DNA of 64,000 nt, taken from Carnegiea gigantea. Taxonomy: Eukaryota > Streptophyta > Magnoliopsida > Caryophyllales > Cactaceae. Each line of letters begins with the position of its first letter. The stretch's first letter is position 1. A program made the position numbers and the translations under genes. The stretch covers positions 62,001-126,000 of the forward strand of contig JAKOGI010000331.1 of NCBI GenBank assembly GCA_029747015.1. The letters run 5' to 3'. This document shows, piece after piece, positions 42,367 to 53,604 of the stretch. The notes below the pieces were generated by a model that worked only from the letters and a program-made list of their open reading frames with translations, did no database searches and was not told where the DNA came from.

Positions 42367-43177
42367 AGTGCATCATGTTCTCTCATGCTTGGAATCTCCA
42401 AGAGTAGCTCTTAGAACTCCTTGAATTGTGCTTGTGCTGAAGGCATCGAAGCTTAACCCTAGCCTCGTATTCAACATCTTTTGAATAGAACTGCTTTTTG
42501 AGTTCCCTCTTGAAGCCATCCCATATGTTGATAGGATTAGATCCTCTCCGGATATCATCACACCTGCGATGCCACCAAACAAGCGCAACATCCTTAAGAG
42601 AAAAGGTGGCATTACTCACTTTTCGAGCATCATCCTCGATGCCGATTACCTCGGAGTACACTTCGAGTCCCCGAAGTAAGTTGTCTGTTTCCCTCACACT
42701 CAAAGGCCCAGGGAAGCCGGGAGGTCTTGGTGCATTCCCTTTTGGATCGATGGATACTGAGGATGACTCTACCATTAGCCACTGCAGCCATGCACACCTT
42801 AATTTGTGCCTCCAAAGCCTCAACCCTTGCCTTGTACACCTTAACCTCGGTCTTGCAAGCCTCAACCTCAGCCTTACAAGCTTAAAGTTTGCCATCTTGG
42901 TGGCCTTGGATGGTTGAAGGGCTTGGAGTTCCTTCTTGAAGTTGGCCACCATAGAGCTCATGGCCGCTTGCATCTCCCCACGAAGCTCATAAATGTCCCC
43001 CGTGGACTAGAGCTCCTCCATGGGTTTGTCCATGTTATTGACCCTAAACGTTAGGGTGGACATGAAGTTGGTGAACTTTGCAAGCCTATACTCCACAAGG
43101 ACCATCATGTCCTTAGTCTTGTCATCGCCCTTCTTGCCACTTTGTTGAGGGTTGGCATCGGCCACATTTGAAGCCAT
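42367..43177 (-). pseudogene. Gag N-terminal part of the minus-strand gypsy element
   Basis: The start ATG is at 43,177-43,175 (MASNVADANPQQSGKKGDD). The frame has a TAG near 43,010, then a leucine- and arginine-rich stretch after a frameshift. The retrotransposon gag core follows (NLLRGLEVYSEVIGIEDDAR, LKDVALVWWHRR, FKRELKKQFYSKDVEYEAR), ending in ELLLEIPSMREHDAL at the insertion point. Gag resumes at 38,221. It builds the capsid in intact relatives and is dead here. Confidence 0.75.
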
Positions 43178-43219
43178 GATCTCCCAAACAAGAAGGCTTT
43201 GAGCTCAATTGTCATCCAT

Positions 43220-43245
43220 TGATAATTCACATATGCTCAACCTTG
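43220..43245 (-). repeat. Last 26 bp of the minus-strand element's 5' LTR (fragment 3)
   Basis: TGATAATTCACATATGCTCAACCTTG at the plus level matches the 3' LTR end at 36,631 onwards, with a few changes. It is cut from the rest of the LTR by the Tekay-type element. The bases below 43,220 are the leader and primer region of the minus-strand element. Confidence 0.75.
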
Positions 43246-45972
43246 TGTATAATATCATGACCCCAAATAATGTTTAATTATTTAATTAAGTTATGTTATT
43301 AATTTCCTCGAATTTTTTTATCACTTTTAAGCGTCCCGATTGGGAAAAATTCATTTTGGGCTCCATGCTGCAATTTGGGTTTTAATTGTCGTAAGATTTC
43401 GAGCGAATCGATAGTAGGCCCCGTTAAATATGATTAATTGTTAAATAATTTTCCATGCACAAAAGTTTAATTTTAAGGTAGGCAATAATTTTATCGACAA
43501 GAAATGCTATTTTTTCGAGCCCAATTTATTTGGGTCCAATTTAAGGCCCAAAAAGTTGGTATGATTGAATTTAGTTAATTACCATTATTTATGCCTAATT
43601 ATAATTAACAAAAAGCTACTTTTTGTTGTTAAAATATCAGCCAAATAAGTGAGATAAGTTCAAAAAAAATTACAAGCAAGTCAAGCCACATATTTTCTTC
43701 TTCCTCTTCTCTTTCCCCCCCAATGGCTACGGCTGATGCTGAATTTTGGTGGCCGCTGCCACCTTCTGCCACCAACCAGGGCTGCCGCCGCCCACCATCC
43801 ACCACCCCTAGCAGCACCGGCTGCCACCTACGACCCCCACAACCACCAAAGACTGCCTTCATCTCACACTTTAAGCTTCCAATGGAGGTAAAAGCCTAAC
43901 CTTACTTTGTCTAATTTTGCATTTTTATGATGGATTTGCTCATGAATCATGTTATATTGATAAAAAAAAGAGTGTTAGTTTGATGTTTTGTTATGTTTGC
44001 ATGAGTTTGAAAGGTTGTAAGAATTGGGATCAAATATGATCATGCAAGCTTGATGTTGAAAATGATGGAACTTGAATTCTTTTGATTCAGTTTTGCAATC
44101 TTTAGCATATATAGTAAGTATGATGTTGTGTAAGGTGATTTTGGATGAGTTTGGATGTAAATTCAATTGAGTATAACCTAGGGTTTCATGACCATGCATG
44201 ATTTAATTGGATTTTTTAATAAAGCATGCTAGTCAGATTGAATTAGATGGAATTTGGATGTGCTACTAGCTTGAAAAATAATGTTATATTAGTTTTGCTA
44301 AAATTAGTGGATCATAGAAAATCCCATAAGTGACCAAAAGAAGTTGTTTAGTTTATTAATGCAAGTAAGTGAGTTTATGGGAGCATTTCGAGTAATTACA
44401 TGAAGAAAAATATTGAAAAATGTTTCAGGTTGATCATGATGTAATTTTTGAGTATTTGGCTAGAATAAGGTAATTAGATGAAGAAAACAATGTTTAATGG
44501 TCTTTAAAGGGGCATTTAGGTTGATTTATGCGGGAAAAGAGGAAAATCATGAATTTTGGGAGTTTAATTAGATATTTCTAAATAATTTTGGATGCTACAA
44601 AGAAAATACAATGTTTAGTGAGTTCAACAACTTTAATTGTGCTTAGAAACTTAATTGGGTTAGAAAACTGAGTTAAATGGGCATGTGAATGAAAATTGAG
44701 AAGTGGGAAGAGTAATGACTCAAGACCGGTGTTTGTCGGGCCACACTAGGGTAATATAAGCTTTCCCCAAACGTAACTACACCCCTCCTGGCCTTAAACT
44801 CTTATTATTCACCTTAGAAATATCACAAACCTATATTCCATTTATATCCATCAAAGCATTTCCATTATGACCTCAATTATTTCACTTTGGTCTGTTTTAC
44901 TCCAAATTATTTTACCTCAAGTCAAGTTACCTTAATTAATTTAGTTTTGGAATTATTTTAGAGTAACCTACCTTATATTGATTTATTGAAGTTTTGAGTG
45001 CCATTTAGTTAATAAATTTCTATTAATGTTACTGATTATGAGAGTGAGTATTGTTCACTAACTGTATATACCTAAAATAACATTTTTGAAATAGAATCGA
45101 GGCCTAATCTATCATTTTTCCCCCTTGTGCATAAATATTATCTAGTAAGATTGCATTTAAAACTTCCAGGTACGTCTATTGCGTGTATATTTAGAAATTA
45201 GAATGTATTTATCAAAGTTGTAATGTTTGGTAAATATGTAATGAATCAGTTTATTCAGTGATTTATCACCTAATTAGTGACCTGGTCAGTTATCATTAGA
45301 AGGGCATTTGCCTTCTAGTTACCCTCACGGTCTCAGACCAGGTCCCCTGATTGGCTAGGCAGGTATACAACTATCCATAGATCGCATCAGTTACCAGGGG
45401 TTCAGTACCAGATAATAACTAGCAACACAATTTTACATTCATCTCATTTACTATTTTAAATAAAAATGAATTACAAAGGAGGCCTACCAATTTTTGAATG
45501 ATCATTTAACAATACAGAATGTATGTACTGAATTTTGACTCATATTTCGAAATATTTTTCATGTTTTGTTTTAGACAATTGCTCAGTAAATCGCCCTCAT
45601 GCTAGCAAATCAGCTGAAGAAAATAAAAGAGCCAGGAAAATCAAGATGGATAAGGGGTGATATTAGTTCTTCGAAATTTTGGAACTTGTATTTTGAGATC
45701 TTCAGTTGTTGGAATTATAGACTTTATGAAGTACTGTTCTATTGAGGTGTGTAAACCTTATGGTAGTTAGCAGTTACTTGTATATGGTTTTGATAATGTT
45801 TAAATGTATGTGGTTGTAAACTATGCTTAGCCATATTATATCTTACGTGTATACTTAAAGCCTTGTCCTTCTGGACATCGGTAACACCCCAACCATCAAG
45901 TTTATCAGTTCTAATTAAGGAATTATCTCAAGAGATTACAAACAGTGAAGCATGCATATTGGGGGCGTTATA
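43246..45972 (+). repeat. 5' LTR of the Tekay-type element
   Basis: Starts TGTATAATATCATG and ends TTGGGGGCGTTATA. Collinear with 50,399-53,319 over its length, with roughly one difference per ten bases by eye. It lacks the SINE found in the other copy: at about 43,680-43,700 it reads GTCAAGCCACATATTTTC without interruption. Confidence 0.85.
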
Positions 45973-47289
45973 AATTCTGTATTGGAGCCAGGTTCGATTT
46001 TTCTTGATGGGTTATGGAGTATGGAGAGTAGAGATAGGAGGGTGAGAAGGTTGGTTAGTGAGGGTTACTATCATATCATTAGAGATTCGTGATAATAGGA
46101 ATGTTTGCTTGTCTTTTACGTGTTCTTCTTTGATATTTTTCTTTGTTAGATGGATCTATATGCAGTGAATATGATGTCAGGTGCTTCTATGGCCACTCAT
46201 ATTTCTTTGCTACATGCTAGTATGGTAGCCAACATGCAGGAAACCTTTTATGAGTTTCATAGTGTTACAGTCCATATATGTCGGTTGTTGTGATCCTTGC
46301 CTACTGTTGCCCCTTGGGTCGAGTTTAGGATTTGATACCGTAATTTTATGATGATTGGAGCCCCAACGTGGGACAGACTGAGATTCCAACTTTAAGGGGC
46401 TTAGGCTACCATTATTACCGAGTTGTTACTTAGGGAGGAGTTGAGCAGAGGGGGATCACTATGGAAACTCTACAGTATGTATTTCCTCTACACTTTGCTC
46501 ATCCCCCACCTGCACCAGCTCAGGGACCACTATCAACTCCAATACCGGGTGCTTATTAGCTGCCTGATAGTCCAGTGTCATCAGGATCATGGGAGGTTCA
46601 TGTGGTTGTAGATCTCTCTGATACACCAGAGTTGGTAGAGCTTCCCTTTGATGATGAGTCCATGGAGGACTTTGTGGACAATCCAGAGGAAGATGAAGAT
46701 CCAGAGTAGGACTCAAAGTTGGAGGAGCATAAGGTTGATCATGTTGTTCAGGATGCAGGGTGGGGCATATTCGACAAAAGCTTTGACTCGGGCGAGGAGC
46801 CTAGGGATGAGTCTGATCCAGATTATGATCAATCTAGGGATCATTAGTTTGGTTTAGGGTTTAGGTGTTGAATTCTTAGTTAGGTTACATTTGAGCCCCA
46901 CCTGTCTATAGTGCAGCTAGTTGGATAGATGAATTTTGTGCAGGTTATGACATTGTATATAATTAGATAAATCCTTATGACTGCGTTGACTAATTCTGCC
47001 TTCTTTTAGGGCATGTGGCAGGCTTAGTTTATTGGCGCTAGGCAGTGCTTTAGTTAGGAGGAAGAAGTAAGGGGTGACCTTAGTTAGGCAACTGGATGTG
47101 ATACTTTCGTTAAACCATGTATATTTATGTAAACAACCAGTTATGACAATGATATAATGAAGGTTTGGTTTTGTTTTAACAATATTTGAGCCATATTAGT
47201 TTGTATCTATTGTGTATGCTTATCTTATATGTTAGTTAGGTAAGTGATTGAATTACTCTATTTAATATATAATCAGAATATCTGAATCT
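45973..47289 (+). other. Primer site and long leader of the Tekay-type element
   Basis: CTGTATTGGAGCCAGGTTCG (45,978-45,997) is a decayed tRNA-Met primer site. Up to gag there is an unusually long stretch. At 46,459-46,845 the plus strand shows a broken acidic frame (LVELPFDDESMEDFVDNPEE, then DSGEEPRDESDPDYDQSRDH) that I cannot name. A TTAG acceptor-like sequence precedes an ATG at 46,150. Nothing else is recognised. Confidence 0.45.
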
Positions 47290-50200
47290 GTGCAAAACAA
47301 TGCGAAGACCCATATGGGAGATAATTCAGACCATGGTCAAGGGTCAAGTGACCAACCTTCGTTTAACGTGCAACCAAACCTTAGTGGAATTGCCCCGATT
47401 CCCCCTGAATTGGCTAATAATATTAGGAACCCTAACTACTGGCAGACCGTGGTATCTGAACTAATGAAACAAATTCTCCTAACATCTTTTAAAAACCTTC
47501 CTAAAGATGATAAACTAGCAGATAGGATAGTATGACACAACCCTAACGTCTATAATGGAAACTACTATCTAGTGGAGCTAGAGGAATGGATTAGAGGGAT
47601 GGAGAAAATTTTCACAATTGTAGAGATTCCATATGAGAAGAAGGTGAATATTCGGACGTTTTACCTACATGAGAAAGTTGATATTTGGTGGAACACTATG
47701 AAGGATAAGCTGTTAAGGCCTGAATTCACTTGGAGTAAATTTCTAGAGGAATTAAGAGATGATTTATTTGATCAATTGCAAGGAGTAGGAGTCTTTTTCA
47801 AGATTGATTTGAGGTCTAGATACTATCAGCTTAGGATTAGGCCTGAAAACATCTCCAAAATGACATTTAGGATCAGGTATGATCGTTATGAATTCATAGT
47901 AATGCCCTTTGGCCTGACCAATGCTCTCGTGTCCTTTATGGATCTCATGAATAGAGTTTTTAGACCCTATTTAGACAAATTCATAGTGGTGTTTATATAT
48001 GACATCTTGATATATCCCAAGGATATAGATGAACACTCTGCTTATTTGAGAACAGTGTTACAGACCCTGAGGCAACACCAATTATATGGTAAATTAAAGA
48101 AGTGCGAGTTCTGTTTAGGAGAAGTGGTATTTTTGGGACCTGTAGTTTTAAAGGACGGGATTAAGGTTGACCCTAGAAGGTGAAAGCAATTACAGAGTGA
48201 CCAATGCCAACCAATATCACTAAGATTAAAAGCTTTTTCGGCTTAGTTGGCTATTACCAAAGGTTTGTGAAGGATTTTTCAAAGATAGCATCTCCCCTGA
48301 TCAATTTGTTAAAGAATGCTATTAAGTTTGAGAGGACCGAGAAGTTTGAGAGGACTGAGAAGTGTGAAAGGGCATTTCAAGAATTAAAACAGTGATTCAC
48401 TGCTGTCCTAATCCTAATGCTACTAGTAAAAGGTAAAGAGTACACTATCTACAATGATGCATCGAGGAATGGGTTGGGGGTTGTTATGATGCAAGAAGAT
48501 TAAGTGGTAGTTTATGCCTTTTGGTAGCTCCAGACCTATGAGAGAAGCTACCCTACCCACGATCTGGAACTAGTGATTGTGGTCTTTGCACTGAAAATTT
48601 GGAGACATTACTTATATAGAGTATCTTGTAAGATCTATACTGATCATTAAAGTTTGAAGTACATTTTCACTTAGAAGCAGCTTAATTTGAGACAAAGGCA
48701 TTAGCTAGAATTGCTTAAAGATTATGATCTACAGATCTAATATCACTTAGAAAAGGCAAATATTATGGCAGATACCCTAAGTAAGAAGGCACAATATAAC
48801 TTGAAAACTGTATTGATTACTTAGTTGAATGTCTTAAGAGAGCTTGAGGACTTGGGTGTTCAATTAACGTCATATGGACACGCAAGTGTTCAATTGTCAG
48901 CACTGATCTTACAGCCCTCTATAGTGAAGAAATTCAAGTGAACTAGGAAAAATGATCCTGAGGTCCAAAGGATAAAGCAAAAATCTAGAGAGAGAAAATC
49001 GCCTGGATTTATTGTACATGAAGATGAGACCTTGCGATTTCAAAACAGCCTGTGTGTACCAAAAAATATGGTGTTAAGAAGAATATCTTAGAGAAGGCTC
49101 ACAACACCCGATACTTGGTGTATTCAGAAGACACCAAGATGTATAGAGACCTGAGCATAATACTTTTGATAGAATAATATGAAGAAAGAGATCGTAGAGT
49201 ATGTAGACAAGTGTCTAATTAGCCAAAAGGTTAAAGTTGAGCATCAACGTCCCATGGGCGAACTTCGACCTTTACAAATTCCCACTTGGAAGTGGGACTA
49301 AATTACAATGGACTTCATCATGCAATTACCTCTTTCTGCTTTAAAGAAGAATGCCATCTGGGTAATAGTTGATCGACTGACTCAATCTGCCTATTTTCTG
49401 CCAATTCGGGATACTTGGGGAGTTGAAAGACTAGCCCAGCTGTATGTTAAAGAAGTAGTTCGTTTGCATGGAATTCTAACAGACATAGTGTCAGACAAAG
49501 ATCAGAGATTTCAAGCCTATTTTTGGCAAGCGCTTCAAAAAGCCTTTGGAACCAAATTAAGTTTTAATAGCTCTTATCATCTTGAAACAGATGGGTAAAC
49601 TGAAAGGGTGAATCAAATTCTAGGAGACATATTAAGAGCCTGTCTATTGGAGTTCCAACGGAAATGGGAAGATGACTTACCATTGGTAGAATTTTCTTAC
49701 AACAATAGTTACCAGCCCACCATTAAAATGGCCCAATTTGAGGCTCTATATGACGAAAATGTAGAACACTTTGTGTTGGAGTGACTTAGATAAGGCATTA
49801 ACTTTGGGGCTAGAACTGATCCAAGAAAGCACTAAAACAATAAGGAAGATTTGGGAGCATATTTGGGTTGCCCAGAGCCGACAGAAAAGCTATGCTGATA
49901 AAAGCAAGAGGCTTCTGGAGTTTCAGGTAGTTTCAGAAAGTTTCGCCAACTAAGGGTATAAGGAGGTTTAGACTATAGTGCAAATTGAGCCCAATGATAG
50001 ATTAGCCCATATGAAGTTATTGAAAAGCTGAATCCCATAGCTTACTAACTAGATCTGCATGTAGAAATTGAACACGTACATAACGTGTTTCATATCTCAC
50101 AACTCAGGAAGTACATTCCAGATCTTGACCATGATATCATAACCGAGCCCATGCATTGACGTCACTAAGGATATAATGTATGAAGAGCTCCCAGTCCAGA

Positions 50201-50398
50201 TACTAGATCGTAGAATTGAGGAGCTATGCGATAAGCAGATACCCTTAGTCAAAGTACTTTTGACAAATCATACCTTCTTAGAAGCCACTTAGGAAACCGA
50301 GGAAGAAATAAAAGCCAAGTATCCACACCTATTTGAGGTAATATTATGTGTTTTGACAAAGTTCATAACTTGCGAAAATGAAACTCTTTAGGGGGGAA
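47290..50398 (+). pseudogene. Tekay-type gag fused to RT by deletion, followed by decayed RNase H, integrase and C-terminal tail
   Basis: Gag (47,290-47,760; [37 protein letters not shown]) passes in frame directly into RT ([19 protein letters not shown]) at about 47,756-47,766. The rest of gag, the protease and the RT fingers are therefore gone. The RT catalytic box reads FIYD (47,992-48,003), so its first Asp is lost. RNase H (48,240-48,800) and integrase (49,300-49,760; WVIVDRLTQSAYFLP, IVSDKDQRF) are broken by stops. The tail near 50,165-50,340 (MYEELPVQILDRR, IPLVKVLLTNHTFLEAT, AKYPHLFE) is the Tekay chromodomain-type end. A purine tract TTTAGGGGGGAA follows. Confidence 0.85.
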
Positions 50399-53319
50399 TG
50401 CTATAATAATCCAATCCTAAATTATGTTTATTTATTTAATTAAGACATGTTATTAATTTCCTCGCATTTATTCATCGCGTTTAAGCATGCCGGTTCGAAA
50501 AAATTCATTTCGGGTCCAACTTTGCATTTAGCGTTTTAATTATCGTAAGACTTCGGGTGAATCGATAGTAGGCATCGGTAAATATGATTAATCGATAAAT
50601 AATTTTCCATAAGATCACAAAAGTTTAATTTTGAGCAACGCAAAAATTTTATCGCCAAAGGAATGCCATTTTTCCGAGCCCAATTCATTTAAGTTGAATT
50701 TGAGAACCAAAAAGTTGGCATGATTGAATTTAGTTAATTACCATTATTTGTACATAATTATAATTAATAAAAAGCTACTTTTTGGAGTTTAAATATCAGC
50801 CAAGTAAGTGAGATAAGTTCCCAAAAAAAAAAAAATACAAGCAAGTCAAGTCACATATTTTGAAGAGGAGCCTTGGAGCAACGATAAGGTTGTCTCCGTG
50901 TGACCAAAAGATCACGGATTCGAGCTATGGAATCAACCACTGATAAAGTCAGGTTAGGCTGCCTACAATTCATCCATTGGGGTGCGGCCCTTCTCCGGAC
51001 CCTGCGTGAACGCGGGATGCTTGTGCACCGGGCTGTCCTTTTTAAAGTCAAGTCACATATTTTCTTCTTCCTCTTCTCCTTCTCCCCCCCTCGGCTATTG
51101 CTGTTGCTGAATTTGGTGGTTGCCACCCCTTTTTGCCACTAGCTAGGGCTACCGCCGGCCACCAACCACCATCCCAGCACCACCAGCTACCACCTACAAC
51201 CTTCACAACCACCAAACACCACCTCCATCTCTCTCTTTAAACTTCTAAGTAAGGTAAAGCCGTAACCTAACTTGTTTAATTTTGGGTTTTTATGATGGAT
51301 TTGTTTATGAATCATGTTATATTGATAAAAATGAGTGTTAGTTTGATGTTTTATTGTGTTTGCATGAGTTTGGAAGTATGTAAGAATTGGGATCAAACAT
51401 GATCATGCAAGCTTGATGTAGAAAATGATGGAACTTGAATTCTTTTAATTTAATTTGTAATCTTTAGTACAAAGAGTAAGTGTGATGTTGAGTAAGGTGA
51501 ATTTGGATGAGTTTGATGTAAATTCAATTGAGTATAACCTAGGGTTTCATGACCATGCATGATTTAATTTGATTTTTGAATCAAGTATGTTATTCTGATT
51601 GAATTAGATGAAATTTGGAGGTTGGATGTGCTATTGTCTTGAAAAATAATGTTACGTGAGTTTTGCCAAAATGAGTGGATTATGAAAAATCCCATAAATA
51701 ACGAAAAGAGGTTGTCTGGTTTATTAGTGCAAGTAAGTGAGTTTATTGGAGCATTTTGAGTAATTATGTGAAGAAAAATATTGAAAAATGTGTAAGGCTG
51801 ATCATGATGTAATTTTTAAGTGTTTTGCTAGAATAAGGTAATTAGATGAAGAAAACAAAGTTTAATGATATTTGAAGGGACATTTAGCTTGATTTATGTG
51901 AGAAAAGACGAAAACCATGAATTTTGGGAGTTCAATTAGATATTTTTACATAATTTTGGATGTTACAAAGAAAATACAAAGTTTAGTGAGTTCAACAACT
52001 TTAGTTGCGCTTAGAAGCTTAATTGGGTTGGAAAACCAAGTTAAATAGGCATGTGAATGAAAACTGAGAAGTGGAGAGAGTAGTGACTCAAGGCCGATGC
52101 CTGTCGAGCCACACTACAGTAATATAACCTTTCCCCAAACCTAACTATACCCCTCTTGGCCTTAAACCCTTATTATCCACCTCCGAAATATCAAAACCCA
52201 TATTCCATTTATATCCATCAAAGCCTTTCCATTATAACCTTAATTATTGTAGTTTGGTCTATTTTACTCCAAAACATTTTATCTCAAGTCACATTACCTT
52301 AAGTTATTTAGTTTTGGAATTATTTTAGAGTAACCTACTTTATATTGATTTATTGAAGTTTTGAGTGTCATTTAGTTAATAAATTTCTATTACTGTTACC
52401 AAATTATAAGAATAAGTGTTGTTTACTAACTGCATATGCCTATAATGACATTTTTGAAACAGAATCGGGGCCTAGTCTATCGTTTTTCCCCTTTTGTGCA
52501 TAAATATTATCCAGTGAGGTTGCATTTAAAAAATCTCAGGTACGTCCATTGTTTGTATCTTTAGAAATCAGAATGTTTTAGTAAGTATATCAATGAATTA
52601 GTTTATTCAATGATTTATCACATAATTAGTGACCCCCCCTCAGTTATCATTGATAGGGCATTCGCCCTCCAGTTACTCGCGCGGCCTTAGGTTAGGTCCC
52701 CCAATCGGCTTGGCAGGGATACACCTATCCACAGATCGTATTAGTTACCAGGGGTTCAGTACTAGATAATAACTAGCAATGCAATTTTACATTCATCTCA
52801 TTCACTAAATCAAAATGAATTACAAAGCGGGGCTAACCAATATTTCAATGATCATTTAACAATACACAAATGCATGTACTGAGCTTCGACTCACATTTCG
52901 AAATGTTTGTTATGTTTTGTTTTAGGCAAGTGCTCAGTGAATCGCCTTCATGCTAGCAAACTAATTGAAGAAAATGAGCTAGGAAAATCTAGATGGATAA
53001 GGGATGATATCAGTTCTTGGATATTTTGGGAACTGTATTTTGAGATCTTCAGTTGATGAAACTGTAAACTTTATGAAGTACTATTTTATTGTGGTGTGTA
53101 AACCTTATGGTAGTTAGTAGTTACTTGTATATGGTTTTGACAATGTTTGAATGTATATGGTTGTAAACTATGCTTTGCCATATTATATCTTACATGTATA
53201 CTTAAAGCCTTATCCCTCTGGACAACGATAATGCCCCAACTATTAGGTTCATCAGTTCTAATTAAGGAATTAATTAGAGAGATTACAAATAGTGAAACAT
53301 GCGTATTGGGGGCATTATA
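50399..53319 (+). repeat. 3' LTR of the Tekay-type element, with a SINE inside
   Basis: Starts TGCTATAATAATCC after the purine tract and ends TTGGGGGCATTATA. It is 194 bp longer than its partner, which is explained by the SINE plus its target duplication (202 bp) and small indels. Confidence 0.85.
50862..51044 (+). mobile_element. Au-type SINE (tRNA-derived)
   Basis: A 183-bp insertion flanked by the 19-bp direct repeat AAGTCAAGTCACATATTTT (50,843-50,861 and 51,045-51,063). The head GAAGAGGAGCCTTGGAGCAA and the segment GATCACGGATTCGAGC are polymerase III A- and B-box regions. The middle carries GGCTGCCTACAATTCATCC and GCGGCCCTTCTCCGGACCCT, and the end is GTGCACCGGGCTGTCCTTTTT. This order and the T-run end instead of a poly-A tail are those of the plant Au SINE, whose usual length is about 180 bp. 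Confidence 0.93.
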
Positions 53320-53604
53320 TCGTGCAGCGTTAGAAAATACACTCAGAACCCTTAGTTAGCTAGTAAGCCTTGATGGTTGCTCAACTTAGACTTGAGAAGC
53401 TGAATAAGTTAAGTACACACACACTTAAGAGAACTTAGAGAGAGAGAGAGAGAGAGAGAGTTTGGAAGAATACTTTGTATTGCACTTGGACTGCTTGGTG
53501 TACAAATGAACTCCCCTTGGGGGTATATATACATATCCACCTCCTCAATGGACGGTGGAGATCCATTCAATCCTACGATTATTACTACACATCTAAAATG
53601 TTAT
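53320..53604 (-). repeat. Minus-strand element 5' LTR, middle fragment (fragment 2)
   Basis: Collinear with 36,650-36,911 of the 3' LTR: GACTTGAGAAGCTGA, TTTGTATTGCACTTGGA, CACCTCCTCAATGGACGG and the TATATATA word. It contains an (AG)n run (about 53,437-53,461). It is bounded on the left by the Tekay-type element and on the right by the solo LTR. Confidence 0.85.

Larger units (their letters stand above)
43246..53319 (+). mobile_element. Tekay/Del-type chromovirus with about 2.8-kb LTRs, inserted in an LTR
   Basis: LTRs at 43,246-45,972 and 50,399-53,319 enclose a primer site, leader, fused gag/RT remnant, integrase and a chromodomain-type tail. The flanking five bases TTGTG (left, overlapping the LTR start) and TCGTG (right) may be a decayed target duplication. 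Very long LTRs, the tRNA-Met-like primer site and the C-terminal ILDRR...IPLVKVLL...PHLFE block fit Tekay/Del. The two LTRs differ at many sites, so the insertion is old. It interrupts the minus-strand element's 5' LTR. Confidence 0.85.

Noticed and set aside
43629..43862. Gly/Arg-rich minus-strand frame as a small gene
   Set aside because: It lies in the Tekay-type LTR and reflects CCACC/GCCGCC low-complexity sequence; its partner LTR has it broken.
50862..51044. A functional tRNA gene
   Set aside because: The A and B boxes belong to the SINE head; the remaining sequence does not fold as a tRNA and it is flanked by a SINE-type target duplication.
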